DNA of 64,000 bases from Planctomycetota bacterium (GTDB lineage Bacteria; Planctomycetota; Phycisphaerae; Sedimentisphaerales; Anaerobacaceae), in contig JAUWIG010000002.1 of the NCBI GenBank assembly GCA_030605475.1, forward strand, positions 1 to 64,000, read 5' to 3'. The position numbers and the translations under genes are program-made. The notes under the pieces are model-generated. The model did not search any database. It was given only the letters and a program-made list of their open reading frames with translations, and had not been told where the DNA came from. Below are positions 8,309 to 16,200 of the stretch, piece by piece (the first letter of the stretch is position 1; every line of letters starts with the position of its first letter).

Positions 8309-9187
8309 ATGGTTGATATGGCCGAAGAAGTGAAATCAAAACCTGTCCTGAGCAAAGCCGAAGGATGGAACGGTTTTTCGTTGAAGCCGCGTAAGGATAT
8401 GCCCGAAGGGCTTTGGGTACGATGTCCGACCTGCGAGCATATGCTCTATAAAAGCACGGTTGAAGAGAATCTCAATGTCTGCCCGGAATGCAAACATCAT
8501 TTTCGCATCGAGGCGGCGACTCGGATTAAGTATCTGGTTGATGAGGGTTCTTTTCAGGAGGTATTAAGCGATTTAACGACCGAAGACCGGCTGGGGTTTA
8601 AGTTCAGGGACACCACTTATAAGCAGCGTCTAAAAGCCGAAGAGAAAAAGTGCGGCGTCAAGGAGGCCATGCGAATCGGAAAGGCCTTTATCAAGGGCAG
8701 AGGTGTTGTACTGGCGGTGATGGAGCCCAATTTCCTGATGGGCTCTATGGGTTTTGTCGTCGGAGAGAAATTTTGCGTCGCTGTTGACAAGGCAATGGAG
8801 GAAAAGCTGCCTTTAGTGGCGGTTTGCTGTTCCGGCGGAGCGAGAATGCACGAGGGCGTCGTGTCGCTGGGCCAGATGGCAAAGACCTCTGCGGTGTTGG
8901 CCAAGTTAGACGAAGCAAGGGGGCTTTTCATTTCAGTTTTGACAGACCCGACTACCGGCGGCGTGACAGCGAGCTTTGCGATGCTGGGCGATTGTTTAAT
9001 AGCTGAGCCAAGAGCGCTGATTGGTTTTGCCGGGCCTCGCACAATTGCCGAAACTATAAAGGTGGAGCTGCCGGAAGGATTTCAGACCGCTGAATTTATG
9101 CTTGAGCACGGCTTCGTGGATATGATTGTCCACCGCAAAGACCTCCGCAACGAAATCGCCCGCCTCATCGACTACTGCCAAAAGTAG
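8309..9187 (+). CDS. accD: Acetyl-CoA carboxylase carboxyltransferase beta subunit
   Basis: AccD with AccA moves the carboxyl group from biotin to acetyl-CoA, the first step of fatty-acid synthesis. The zinc ribbon is intact, with C39, C42, C58 and C61 (CPTC and CPEC). The crotonase-like core has GGARMHEG and DPTTGGVTASFAMLGD, and it ends with EFMLEHGFVDMIVHR. It is 292 residues, normal for the family. Residues 11-20 (KPVLSKAEGW) are encoded by a dispersed repeat copy and precede the conserved domain. ATG 8309 is assumed; ATG 8318 is also possible. accA is not adjacent. Confidence 0.94.
   Translation: MVDMAEEVKSKPVLSKAEGWNGFSLKPRKDMPEGLWVRCPTCEHMLYKSTVEENLNVCPECKHHFRIEAATRIKYLVDEGSFQEVLSDLTTEDRLGFKFRDTTYKQRLKAEEKKCGVKEAMRIGKAFIKGRGVVLAVMEPNFLMGSMGFVVGEKFCVAVDKAMEEKLPLVAVCCSGGARMHEGVVSLGQMAKTSAVLAKLDEARGLFISVLTDPTTGGVTASFAMLGDCLIAEPRALIGFAGPRTIAETIKVELPEGFQTAEFMLEHGFVDMIVHRKDLRNEIARLIDYCQK
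8342..8366 (+). repeat. Dispersed TCCTGAGCAAAGCCGAAGG repeat inside accD
   Basis: This copy matches intergenic copies at about 19209-19232 and 19533-19556 and related forms at 33403-33424, 51119-51143 and 57007-57031. Here it is translated as part of the AccD N-terminus without breaking the frame. Confidence 0.75.
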
Positions 9188-9502
9188 TCGCAGATTTCAC
9201 AGATGAACACTGATTAAAATTAGCCACGAAAAGGCACGAAAAGATTAGCCACTGATTTGTCATTCTGAACGAAGTGAAGAATCTCACTCAACGCTATACG
9301 CTAAACGCTAATAAAGGCCACAGAGAACACAGAGGATTTTGAGTTTATAGTCCCAAAAAATTGCTCTTCTTATTTTTTACGTCTTCTCAAAACCACCACA
9401 CCGAAGCCAAGCAGTAAAAATGTCGCTCGTTCGCACGATTCGGACCGCACACTAAACTGTACCTGTTGCATCCCTGCCAAGTAAGAGAAAGGAGGCAAAA
9501 TA
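9188..9502. other. Repeat-rich gap after accD
   Basis: Apart from a PEP-CTERM-like tail remnant at 9370-9471, this 315-base gap holds dispersed repeat fragments: CAGATTTCACAGATGAACAC near 9190, TCATTCTGAACGAAGTGAAG near 9260 and CGCTATACGCTAAACGCTAA near 9290. I see no further gene. Confidence 0.55.
9370..9471 (-). pseudogene. PEP-CTERM-like sorting tail remnant
   Basis: On the minus strand a 33-residue frame ends in ERATFLLLGFGVVVLRRRKK followed by a stop. A short hydrophobic helix followed by an Arg-rich end is the layout of PEP-CTERM sorting signals recognised by exosortase. The PEP itself has become CER, and no protein body precedes it. It is probably the last trace of an exported surface-protein gene; a very small membrane protein is the alternative. 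Confidence 0.5.
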
Positions 9503-10003
9503 TTGCCCTTTAAGCCGAAATCCCGTAGAATTGCGTCTATGGAAAAAGAGAAATTAAAAGGACATCTAAATCACTTTCTTGTTCACAATGCGGTTCTCTA
9601 TACCGATGAGGAAAACCTAAAATGGTGCTGGCTACGAGCAGTAGAATGGGGGCAGTGGCCTTTATTTACAGCTCAGGTGGTTGCTCCGATTCTCTTTTTA
9701 TTTTTCTCCTGGTGGCAAGTTGCGATAACGGTTGTGATCTTAAATTGGCTGTGGCTGTTGATATGCTACAAGTATGTAAATGTGACCTTAGCTGGGTTAG
9801 GGCCTTTCTTCATTATCCTCAAGTGGCCAGTCTCTATCGGGATAGCGGTCTATTTTTTAATACAAGTGAATTATCTCCTCGCTGCGGTTTCTGGTTTTTG
9901 GCCGGTAATTACTTTGTTTCTGATGTTTCTGTCACCACCAACTAAAACAGGAATAATACAAACGGCCCTAATGAACAGACTTGGTTATGAGAAAATGATA
10001 TAA
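9503..10003 (+). CDS. Multi-pass membrane protein of unknown function
   Basis: This codes for 166 residues starting at TTG 9503, chosen because AAAGGAGG ends 7 bases upstream. The first 55 residues are soluble with many charged residues. The remainder forms three to four hydrophobic segments, for example VAPILFLFFSWWQVAITVVI, LLICYKYVNVTLAGLGPFFI and LAAVSGFWPVITLFLMFLS. I do not recognise a family. It is followed 46 bases later by another membrane-anchored unknown, so the two may be one transcription unit. Confidence 0.7.
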   Translation: MPFKPKSRRIASMEKEKLKGHLNHFLVHNAVLYTDEENLKWCWLRAVEWGQWPLFTAQVVAPILFLFFSWWQVAITVVILNWLWLLICYKYVNVTLAGLGPFFIILKWPVSIGIAVYFLIQVNYLLAAVSGFWPVITLFLMFLSPPTKTGIIQTALMNRLGYEKMI

Positions 10004-10049
10004 GCGGGGGTTGGCTGTGCGGAATTGAGAGCTTATTTGCCCGCATAAA

Positions 10050-10979
10050 ATGGCGGAAAAAATGATGGATGATCAAAAGTACAAAGACTTCTTATCGGAA
10101 ATAGCTAATAAGGTAAATAAGCTGATTCTTAAGCTGGCAAATATGGACCGGTTTCGTAACCAGATGAGAATCTTTGGTGAGATGAGAGAGACTTGGAGTC
10201 AAACAAGAACGCAATATAAGAAAATTGCTGAAGCTGACCCCAGGTTACGAGCTAACCCCCTGTTGGCAGACGAAGAAATAAAGCCACCAAAACAAGATTG
10301 GATATGGGACAACCGCGGGGAGTTTTGGCGACCGAAAGAGTCCCCTCCCGACCCTATGGACTGGGTTTGGCCTCTGGGTTCATCTGCACCGACAAGGCCA
10401 CCGAACGATGAAGAAAAACTGATGTGCGATTACTTTCTACTTACTGTCGTTCACGATGGAGCATTAACAGATGCAATCGACAAGCGTATATACTTCAAGC
10501 GAACCGAGAATGGTATGTGGCGCGACCTTGATGGGGGTTCTATTACGGCAATACCGGATACAGCAAGGTTATTCTGGGAGGAGGACTTGAGCAAGTATAA
10601 ACGCGGCTTGGAGTACCACGAGAATGATAAGACAAAGTCTAAGATAGAGCGTGCTCTTGAGCACGTGCAGGCGGACCTTGCCAGAATAGAGCAAAATACT
10701 AAAGCTAAAGCGACTATTGCTGCGATCCTCATTAGTTTATTTACAATTTCCATATTTGTATTATTGGTTTGGCTCGTACCATTCACCCCATTTACTTGGC
10801 TCAAAAACCATCCTAATAGTTATAGTCTTCAAGGTGGCATTATCTGTCTGGTTCCTTGCATATTTGTAGGGCTCTTCAAACCACAATGGCGAAAATTGTG
10901 CTGGGGTGTTGCTTTGTTGCCATTATTGGTGCTTATACTGTCCTTACTTGGAGGTCCCGCTGATAGCAATGGAAATTAA
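10050..10979 (+). CDS. Large soluble domain with C-terminal membrane helices, unknown function
   Basis: This codes for 309 residues. The first 215 or so are soluble, with an Asp/Trp-rich middle (DWIWDNRGEFWRPKESPPDP and DPMDWVWPLGSS) and a predicted helix rich in Lys and Glu (KTKSKIERALEHVQADLARI). Three hydrophobic helices close the protein (IAAILISLFTISIFVLLVWL, IICLVPCIFVGLF, VALLPLLVLILSLLGG). The domain is unknown to me. With the preceding membrane protein it may form a small two-gene unit. No clear ribosome site precedes the ATG. Confidence 0.7.
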   Translation: MAEKMMDDQKYKDFLSEIANKVNKLILKLANMDRFRNQMRIFGEMRETWSQTRTQYKKIAEADPRLRANPLLADEEIKPPKQDWIWDNRGEFWRPKESPPDPMDWVWPLGSSAPTRPPNDEEKLMCDYFLLTVVHDGALTDAIDKRIYFKRTENGMWRDLDGGSITAIPDTARLFWEEDLSKYKRGLEYHENDKTKSKIERALEHVQADLARIEQNTKAKATIAAILISLFTISIFVLLVWLVPFTPFTWLKNHPNSYSLQGGIICLVPCIFVGLFKPQWRKLCWGVALLPLLVLILSLLGGPADSNGN

Positions 10980-11142
10980 GTACGTTATTGCCCACACAAA
11001 AGCAATGAGCACATAAGAATCCACTCTATGCTTCGCTCCTCAATAAATTGACAGGGTAAATATTTAGCTACCGCCACTTCGTGTTTGCGATTGCCACGGT
11101 CTGACGGCCTCGCAACAACAGGAATAATTGCAAAATCTTCTC

Positions 11143-11171
11143 TTTCACTTCTGAACAAATATCCGTATAAT
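11143..11171 (+). promoter_or_regulatory. Predicted sigma70 promoter upstream of hisC
   Basis: TTTCAC is followed after 17 bases by a perfect TATAAT at 11166-11171. It is the best promoter candidate for the hisC-to-ruvB run. Confidence 0.5.
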
Positions 11172-11185
11172 CTCAAAAAATAGCT

Positions 11186-11208
11186 CTGCGTGAAACGCAG
11201 GCTAAATA
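11186..11208 (+). repeat. REP-like hairpin with GCTAAATA tail (copy 2)
   Basis: CTGCG (11186-11190) pairs with CGCAG (11196-11200) across a TGAAA loop, and GCTAAATA follows. It lies in the predicted hisC leader RNA. Confidence 0.6.
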
Positions 11209-11286
11209 CGAGACTTTTATACGCAATACGCACAATAAATCCGCCGCTGGCGGAAACAATGAACTACGAACTATGAACTACGAACT

Positions 11287-12333
11287 ATGAAATATTTTCG
11301 CCAAAATATCGAAAAGGCCAAAGGTTATGAGCCCGGCTTTCAGCCATCTCAAACAGACATGGTAAAGCTGAACACCAATGAAAATCCCTATCCACCCTCC
11401 CCACAGGTATTGAAGGCCTTGGCGGAAATTGGGCCGGAGCAGCTTCGCCGATACCCCGACCCGAAGGCAGGCACATTTCGCCAGGCGGCGGCAGAGGTTA
11501 ATGGCGTCCAATCCGACTATATTATGTGCTGCAATGGTGGAGATGAGCTGCTGACCATCACTTTTCGTGCTTTCTGTGACGAAAATCGGCCCGTTGCATA
11601 TCCCGTCCCGACGTATTCACTTTATCCGGTACTGGCCAATCTGCAAGATTGCAGGGTGATTGAAGTTCCGTTCGATGGCGAATTCAATCTGCCGGCCAAA
11701 TTAGCTAACACCGACGCGGCTTTAACTATCGTTTGCAATCCGAATGCGCCAAGCGGCACCTTTGTAAGTGTTGGTGAGTTGGCCTCATTAGCGGATGAGC
11801 TCTCAGGAATGTTATTGATTGATGAGGCCTATGTGGATTTTGCAGAGGAGAATTGTGCGGCATTGGTTAAAAATTTCGACAATGTAATTATCCTTCGGTC
11901 GATGAGTAAAGGGTATTGCCTTGCGGGGATGCGTTTCGGATACGCAATTGCTCGGCCTGATTTAATAGCCGGCTTAATGAAAGTCAAGGATTCCTACAAT
12001 GTCGATGCAGTCGCTGTTGCCGCCGCTGCCGCGGCGATAAAAGACCGGAAATATTTCAAGGAAAACGTCGAAAAGGTAAAAAAAGACCGCAGAATACTGA
12101 CAGCGCAGCTGCGCGCTTTGAAATTCGAAGTGGTGGATAGTTTTGCTAATTTTGTTCTTGCTGAGAGCAAAAGTTGCAAAGCAGGCTGGATTTATGATAA
12201 ATTGGTGCAGCGCAATATTTATGTAAGATATTTTGATTTGCCGGGGTTAAATAATAAGTTGAGGATAACGGTTGGTACCAGCGAGCAAAACGATAAACTC
12301 ATTTTGGCTCTGAAAGAAATCTTATCAGAATAA
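11287..12333 (+). CDS. hisC: Histidinol-phosphate aminotransferase
   Basis: HisC is a PLP enzyme that transaminates imidazole-acetol phosphate in histidine synthesis. KLNTNENPYPPSP near the N-terminus is the family signature. The PLP-binding lysine is K208 in SMSKGYCLAGMRFGY, and VCNPNAPSG and LLIDEAYVDF give the cofactor pocket. The 348 residues are full length. It is followed 10 bases later by hisB. Its ATG is immediately preceded by a GAACTACGAACT repeat with no ribosome site. Confidence 0.95.
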   Translation: MKYFRQNIEKAKGYEPGFQPSQTDMVKLNTNENPYPPSPQVLKALAEIGPEQLRRYPDPKAGTFRQAAAEVNGVQSDYIMCCNGGDELLTITFRAFCDENRPVAYPVPTYSLYPVLANLQDCRVIEVPFDGEFNLPAKLANTDAALTIVCNPNAPSGTFVSVGELASLADELSGMLLIDEAYVDFAEENCAALVKNFDNVIILRSMSKGYCLAGMRFGYAIARPDLIAGLMKVKDSYNVDAVAVAAAAAAIKDRKYFKENVEKVKKDRRILTAQLRALKFEVVDSFANFVLAESKSCKAGWIYDKLVQRNIYVRYFDLPGLNNKLRITVGTSEQNDKLILALKEILSE

Positions 12334-12343
12334 GGATATTCTT

Positions 12344-12928
12344 ATGGAAAAGAGATTTGCTGAAATTCACAGACAAACAAAAGAGACCGACGTTGCCGTT
12401 GAGCTTAATCTGGACGGCGTCGGCAAATATGAAATCGATAGCGGCGTCGGTTTTCTGGACCATATGCTTACGCACCTGAGCAAGCACGGCAAAATCGATT
12501 TGCTGGTAAAAGCCAAAGGCGATTTGAAGACCGATGCTCACCATACGGCCGAAGATATAGGAATATGCCTGGGCGAATGTCTACTAAAAGCCCTTGGCGA
12601 TAAAAAAGGGATTGCCAGATACGGCCATAGTTCTGTGCCGATGGAGGAGACTATAGCCAATGTTTCTATAGATTTGTCCGGCAGACCAAACTGCGTATAT
12701 AAAGTTGATTATCGAACGGACAAAATCGGTGACTTTGATGTTGAATGTCTGGAAGAGATGCTGCGGAGCTTTTCAAATGCGGGCAAGTTTAATCTGCATA
12801 TAAACGTGCCGTACGGAACGAACAGCCATCACATAGCCGAGGCGATTTTCAAGGGTCTCGGTCAGGCACTTGCCGGAGCTGTCAGAATTGTGGGAACAGA
12901 CGTCCCCAGTACGAAGGGGATATTATGA
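12344..12928 (+). CDS. hisB: Imidazoleglycerol-phosphate dehydratase
   Basis: This is the single-function HisB that dehydrates imidazoleglycerol phosphate. The two metal-binding half-sites are present: DHMLTHLSKHG with HHTAEDIGICLGE, and SHHIAEAIFKGLGQAL. At 194 residues it is the monofunctional form without the phosphatase domain. It sits directly after hisC and overlaps ispF by 4 bases (ATGA), so translation is probably coupled. Confidence 0.95.
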   Translation: MEKRFAEIHRQTKETDVAVELNLDGVGKYEIDSGVGFLDHMLTHLSKHGKIDLLVKAKGDLKTDAHHTAEDIGICLGECLLKALGDKKGIARYGHSSVPMEETIANVSIDLSGRPNCVYKVDYRTDKIGDFDVECLEEMLRSFSNAGKFNLHINVPYGTNSHHIAEAIFKGLGQALAGAVRIVGTDVPSTKGIL

Positions 12929-13437
12929 TTGAGCGACCTAAACCTGAATATCGAAGTGGTATCGGTACCGATATCCACGAGTTGGTTGCCGGCAGAAAAC
13001 TTATGCTGTGTGGAGTTTATGTGCCGCACCCGAGAGGGTTGGTGGGGCACAGCGATGGTGATGCGGGCTTGCACGCTGTTATCGATGCTTTGTTAGGCGC
13101 AAGCGGGATGGGCGATATAGGAACATTATTTCCCGATACGGACCCGAAGTTCAAAGATGTGGACAGCAAAGAGCTTTTGGTTATCGTAAAGGAGCAGCTT
13201 GAGGAAAAAGACTGGGAAATAGCCAATGTTGACTTGATAATACACGCTGAGCAACCACCCTTAGAGCCGTTCAAAGGGCAGATGAAAAGGTGCATCGCCG
13301 GGCTTTTGGGGATTGATTTTACCGCGGTGAACGTCAAGGCGAAAACCAACGAAGGATTTGGTGATGTAGGAACCGGAGATGCAATAGCGGCAACAGCAAT
13401 AGTACTTTTGAAAAAGAAATTCAGAAGGACACTGTAA
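12925..13437 (+). CDS. ispF: 2-C-methyl-D-erythritol 2,4-cyclodiphosphate synthase
   Basis: IspF forms the cyclic diphosphate in the MEP isoprenoid pathway. The zinc ligands are visible in GTDIHEL near the N-terminus and in the conserved HSDGDAGLHAVIDALLGA. DTDPKFKDVDS and the C-terminal VNVKAKTNEGFG are also typical. It is 170 residues, slightly long because of an N-terminal MIERPKPEYR extension. It overlaps hisB by 4 bases. IspD of the same pathway is encoded far away at 48 kb. Confidence 0.95.
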   Translation: MIERPKPEYRSGIGTDIHELVAGRKLMLCGVYVPHPRGLVGHSDGDAGLHAVIDALLGASGMGDIGTLFPDTDPKFKDVDSKELLVIVKEQLEEKDWEIANVDLIIHAEQPPLEPFKGQMKRCIAGLLGIDFTAVNVKAKTNEGFGDVGTGDAIAATAIVLLKKKFRRTL

Positions 13438-13469
13438 AAATATCAAGAGTTTATTGAAGGTGTTTGTAG

Positions 13470-14948
13470 ATGGCATTGAAGCTTTATAACAGCCTGACAC
13501 GAAAAAAAGAGGATTTCAAGCCATTGAAAAAAGGCAGGGTTGGAATTTACGTCTGCGGGCCGACCGTATATGGACACGCGCATTTGGGCCATGCAAAAAG
13601 TTACGTAAGCTTTGATGTTCTGGTTCGGTATCTTCGCTATCTGGGGTACAGCGTTACCTATGTGCAGAATATAACTGATGTTGGTCATTTGACCGATGAT
13701 GCGGACGAAGGTGAAGACAAGGTTGGCGAGGCGGCAAAAAAAGAGAAGAAGCATCCGATGGCGTTGGCCGAATTCTATACTCGCAGCTACTTTGAGGATA
13801 TGGATAAATTGAGCTGTATTCGGCCTGATATCAGTCCGCGAGCCAGCGGACATATAATCGAGCAGATAGAATTGGTAAGGACACTTTTGGAAAAAGACTA
13901 TGCTTATGAGGTCAATGGCTCGGTGTATTTCGATGTCTCCAGGTTCAAGGACTACGGCAAACTTTCGGGACGAAATGTCAAAGATATGCTGGCTGGCGCA
14001 CGCGTAGAGGTTTCGCCGGACAAAAGAGAACCGATAGATTTTGCACTTTGGAAAAAGGCCGAACCAAACCATATTATGCAATGGCCCAGTCCCTGGGGTA
14101 TGGGTTTTCCTGGCTGGCATTTGGAATGCTCAGTGATGAGTATGAAATACCTCGGCAAAACGATTGACATCCACGGCGGGGGGTTGGAAAACCAGTTCCC
14201 ACATCACGAGTGCGAAATTGCCCAGTCGGAAGCGGCCAATGGCGTGCAGTTCGTTCGCTACTGGCTGCACAATAATATGGTTACTGTTGATGGACAGAAG
14301 ATGGGTAAGAGTTTGGATAATTTTATTACGCTAAAACAAGCTTTTTCGGGCGCGCACGAAAAATTGACAAAAAGCTATAACCCGCTGGCCGTGAGGCAGT
14401 TGGTTTTGAACAGCCATTACCGAAGCCCGCTGGATTTTTCAGATGCAGCGTTGTTTGCAGCCCAGAGCGGTTGCGAAAAAATAACCGAGACGGTCAAAGC
14501 GGTGCGAAAAAGAATGGACCGGGCGGCTAAAGGTGAAATTAATAGTAAAGTGGCGGAGGAGCTGAAGCAGTTGAGGGAAAAATTCGAAGCGGCAATGAAT
14601 GACGATTTGAATACCTCTATTGCACTGTCGGTTGTGTTTGAGCTGGTTCGCCTGGCGAACAACCTGCTTGAAGAAGGAGCTGCGACCGCAGGAACACTTA
14701 ACGCAGTCGACGTTCTGTTTGGCCGGTTGGGCGGCGATTGCCTCGGTATTGTAAAAGACAAATATCCGGTAACCGGCGGAAGTGATGATGAGATAATAGA
14801 CAAATTGGTCAATATCTTGATTGAGCAGCGGAATGAAGCTCGAAAAAATAAGAATTTCAAGTTGGCTGATACTACTCGTGCCGACCTTGACGAAATTGGC
14901 ATCGTGTTGGAAGATAAGCCCGACGGAACCCAGTGGAGAAGGAAATGA
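13470..14948 (+). CDS. cysS: Cysteinyl-tRNA synthetase
   Basis: CysS charges tRNA-Cys. The class I HIGH motif appears as HAHLGH in YVCGPTVYGHAHLGHAKSY, with C28 as a zinc ligand. The other ligands lie in GWHLECS and PHHECEIAQSEA, and KMSKS is KMGKS. The 492 residues give a full-length enzyme ending in a short helical domain. Its stop overlaps the ruvC start as ATGA. The ispF-cysS neighbourhood is common in bacteria. Confidence 0.96.
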   Translation: MALKLYNSLTRKKEDFKPLKKGRVGIYVCGPTVYGHAHLGHAKSYVSFDVLVRYLRYLGYSVTYVQNITDVGHLTDDADEGEDKVGEAAKKEKKHPMALAEFYTRSYFEDMDKLSCIRPDISPRASGHIIEQIELVRTLLEKDYAYEVNGSVYFDVSRFKDYGKLSGRNVKDMLAGARVEVSPDKREPIDFALWKKAEPNHIMQWPSPWGMGFPGWHLECSVMSMKYLGKTIDIHGGGLENQFPHHECEIAQSEAANGVQFVRYWLHNNMVTVDGQKMGKSLDNFITLKQAFSGAHEKLTKSYNPLAVRQLVLNSHYRSPLDFSDAALFAAQSGCEKITETVKAVRKRMDRAAKGEINSKVAEELKQLREKFEAAMNDDLNTSIALSVVFELVRLANNLLEEGAATAGTLNAVDVLFGRLGGDCLGIVKDKYPVTGGSDDEIIDKLVNILIEQRNEARKNKNFKLADTTRADLDEIGIVLEDKPDGTQWRRK

Positions 14949-15475
14949 GAATACTCGGCATCGACCCCGGTTTGCAGGTCTGCGGATACGCTTGTTTGGA
15001 GACAGGCGAAAACAAGGAGAAGTTAATCGAAGCAGGTGTTTTTCGTACCGACAGCGGCTTGGCAATAGAGACAAAGTTGAATCAAATTGCCGAGGATACC
15101 GAGTCGCTGCTTAAGAAATTTAAACCTGAAATTGTAGCGGTAGAAGAATTATACTCGCACTACACACATCCGAAAACGGCGATATTGATGGGACACGCAA
15201 GAGGCGTTATACTACAAAGCTGCGCAGAGGCGGCAATTAAGGTCAGAAGCTTTAGTGCGACGCGCATAAAAAAATCAATTACCGGAAACGGCAGGGCATC
15301 AAAAGGGCAGATACAAAGGACGATTCAAACGCTCTTATCTTTGCCCTGCGTGCCGGAACCGAGCGACGTGGCCGATGCCATAGCAACGGCATTGTGCTGC
15401 GCAAATTCGGTTGAACGGCAAGATGGCTGCATGCTGACAAAGAAGCCACCAGTGAAACTGGAAGCTAAATACTAA
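14945..15475 (+). CDS. ruvC: Holliday junction endonuclease RuvC
   Basis: RuvC resolves Holliday junctions with RuvAB. The acidic catalytic residues are in place: D7 in GIDPGL, E67 or E68 in AVEELY, and D141 and D144 in SDVADAIATAL. I placed the start at ATG 14945, which overlaps the cysS stop, because MRILGIDPGL is the canonical N-terminus; an upstream start would add four extra residues. It is 176 residues. The last codons (LEAKY) are contributed by the ACTAA-type spacer repeat. Confidence 0.95.
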   Translation: MRILGIDPGLQVCGYACLETGENKEKLIEAGVFRTDSGLAIETKLNQIAEDTESLLKKFKPEIVAVEELYSHYTHPKTAILMGHARGVILQSCAEAAIKVRSFSATRIKKSITGNGRASKGQIQRTIQTLLSLPCVPEPSDVADAIATALCCANSVERQDGCMLTKKPPVKLEAKY

Positions 15476-15499
15476 CGACTAAATACTAACCACTAAATT
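15462..15499 (+). repeat. ACTAA/AAATA spacer repeat between ruvC and ruvA
   Basis: Three tandem CTAAATACTAAC-like units fill the gap. They run from the last ruvC codons to 2 bases before the ruvA ATG, where a ribosome site would be expected. Confidence 0.6.
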
Positions 15500-16129
15500 A
15501 TGATAGCCAGGATTGAGGGAAAACTTGTCAAGCTTGATACCGATAGTGCTCTCGTGCAGGTCGGAGCGGTCGGGTATGAAGTAATGCTGCCCGGCTACTG
15601 CATAAGCGCTCTATCGGACAAAATCGGCTCGGATATTACCCTTTGTACTATGGAATATTATGAGGGTACGCCGGTGGGCGGTAATTTGGTACCGAGGATG
15701 ATTGGGTTTTTAAGTGTCGCAGAGAGGGACTTCTTCACCAAATTTATCAGCGTCAAAGGAATAGGTATAAAAAAGGGATTGCGGTCGCTGAGCATTCCGA
15801 TAGCTACCATAGCGGCGGCGATAGAGAACGGAGATGACAGGACATTAATATCACTTCCGGAAGTGGGAAAGAGAACGGCTCAGCAGATTATCGCTGAATT
15901 GAAGGGCAAGCTGCAGGATTTTGCGATTGGGGCCGAGTCAGCCAGGCCGGCAGAGGCCAGATTTAAACTGTTCCAGGCCGAAGCACTGGAAATTCTTATC
16001 GCCTGGGGTGAAAAAAGAAATGAGGCGATGGAGCTGATTGACCTGGCCTGTAAAAAACACCCCAGTATAAATTCAGCCGAGGCACTTGTGCCCTTGGTGT
16101 ACCGGCTAAAGCAAGGAATAGAAGTCTAA
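15500..16129 (+). CDS. ruvA: Holliday junction DNA-binding subunit RuvA
   Basis: RuvA tetramers hold the four-way junction and load the RuvB motor. The N-terminal OB-fold begins MIARIEGKLVKLD. The helix-hairpin-helix motifs KFISVKGIGIKKGLRSLS and LISLPEVGKRTAQQIIAELKG are clear, and the C-terminal three-helix RuvB-binding domain is present. It is 209 residues. It lies between ruvC and ruvB, with repeat spacers on both sides and no visible ribosome site. Confidence 0.95.
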   Translation: MIARIEGKLVKLDTDSALVQVGAVGYEVMLPGYCISALSDKIGSDITLCTMEYYEGTPVGGNLVPRMIGFLSVAERDFFTKFISVKGIGIKKGLRSLSIPIATIAAAIENGDDRTLISLPEVGKRTAQQIIAELKGKLQDFAIGAESARPAEARFKLFQAEALEILIAWGEKRNEAMELIDLACKKHPSINSAEALVPLVYRLKQGIEV

Positions 16130-16200
16130 ATAGTGAATAGGGATTGGTGAATAGTATTTAGTGACTAACGACTAAACACTAAACACTAACGACTAATATC
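16127..16200 (+). repeat. ACTAA/TAGT spacer repeat between ruvA and ruvB
   Basis: The gap is a string of AATAGTGAATAG, ACTAACGACTAA and ACACTAA units. It is repeat almost to the ruvB ATG and contains no ribosome-binding sequence. Confidence 0.65.

Larger units (their letters stand above)
10980..11286. other. Leader and repeat region upstream of hisC
   Basis: This 307-base gap holds a promoter (11143-11171), a REP-like hairpin (11186-11208), a CCGCC/GGCGG hairpin near 11242-11254 and two copies of GAACTACGAACT ending at the hisC start codon. No gene was seen. Confidence 0.55.
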
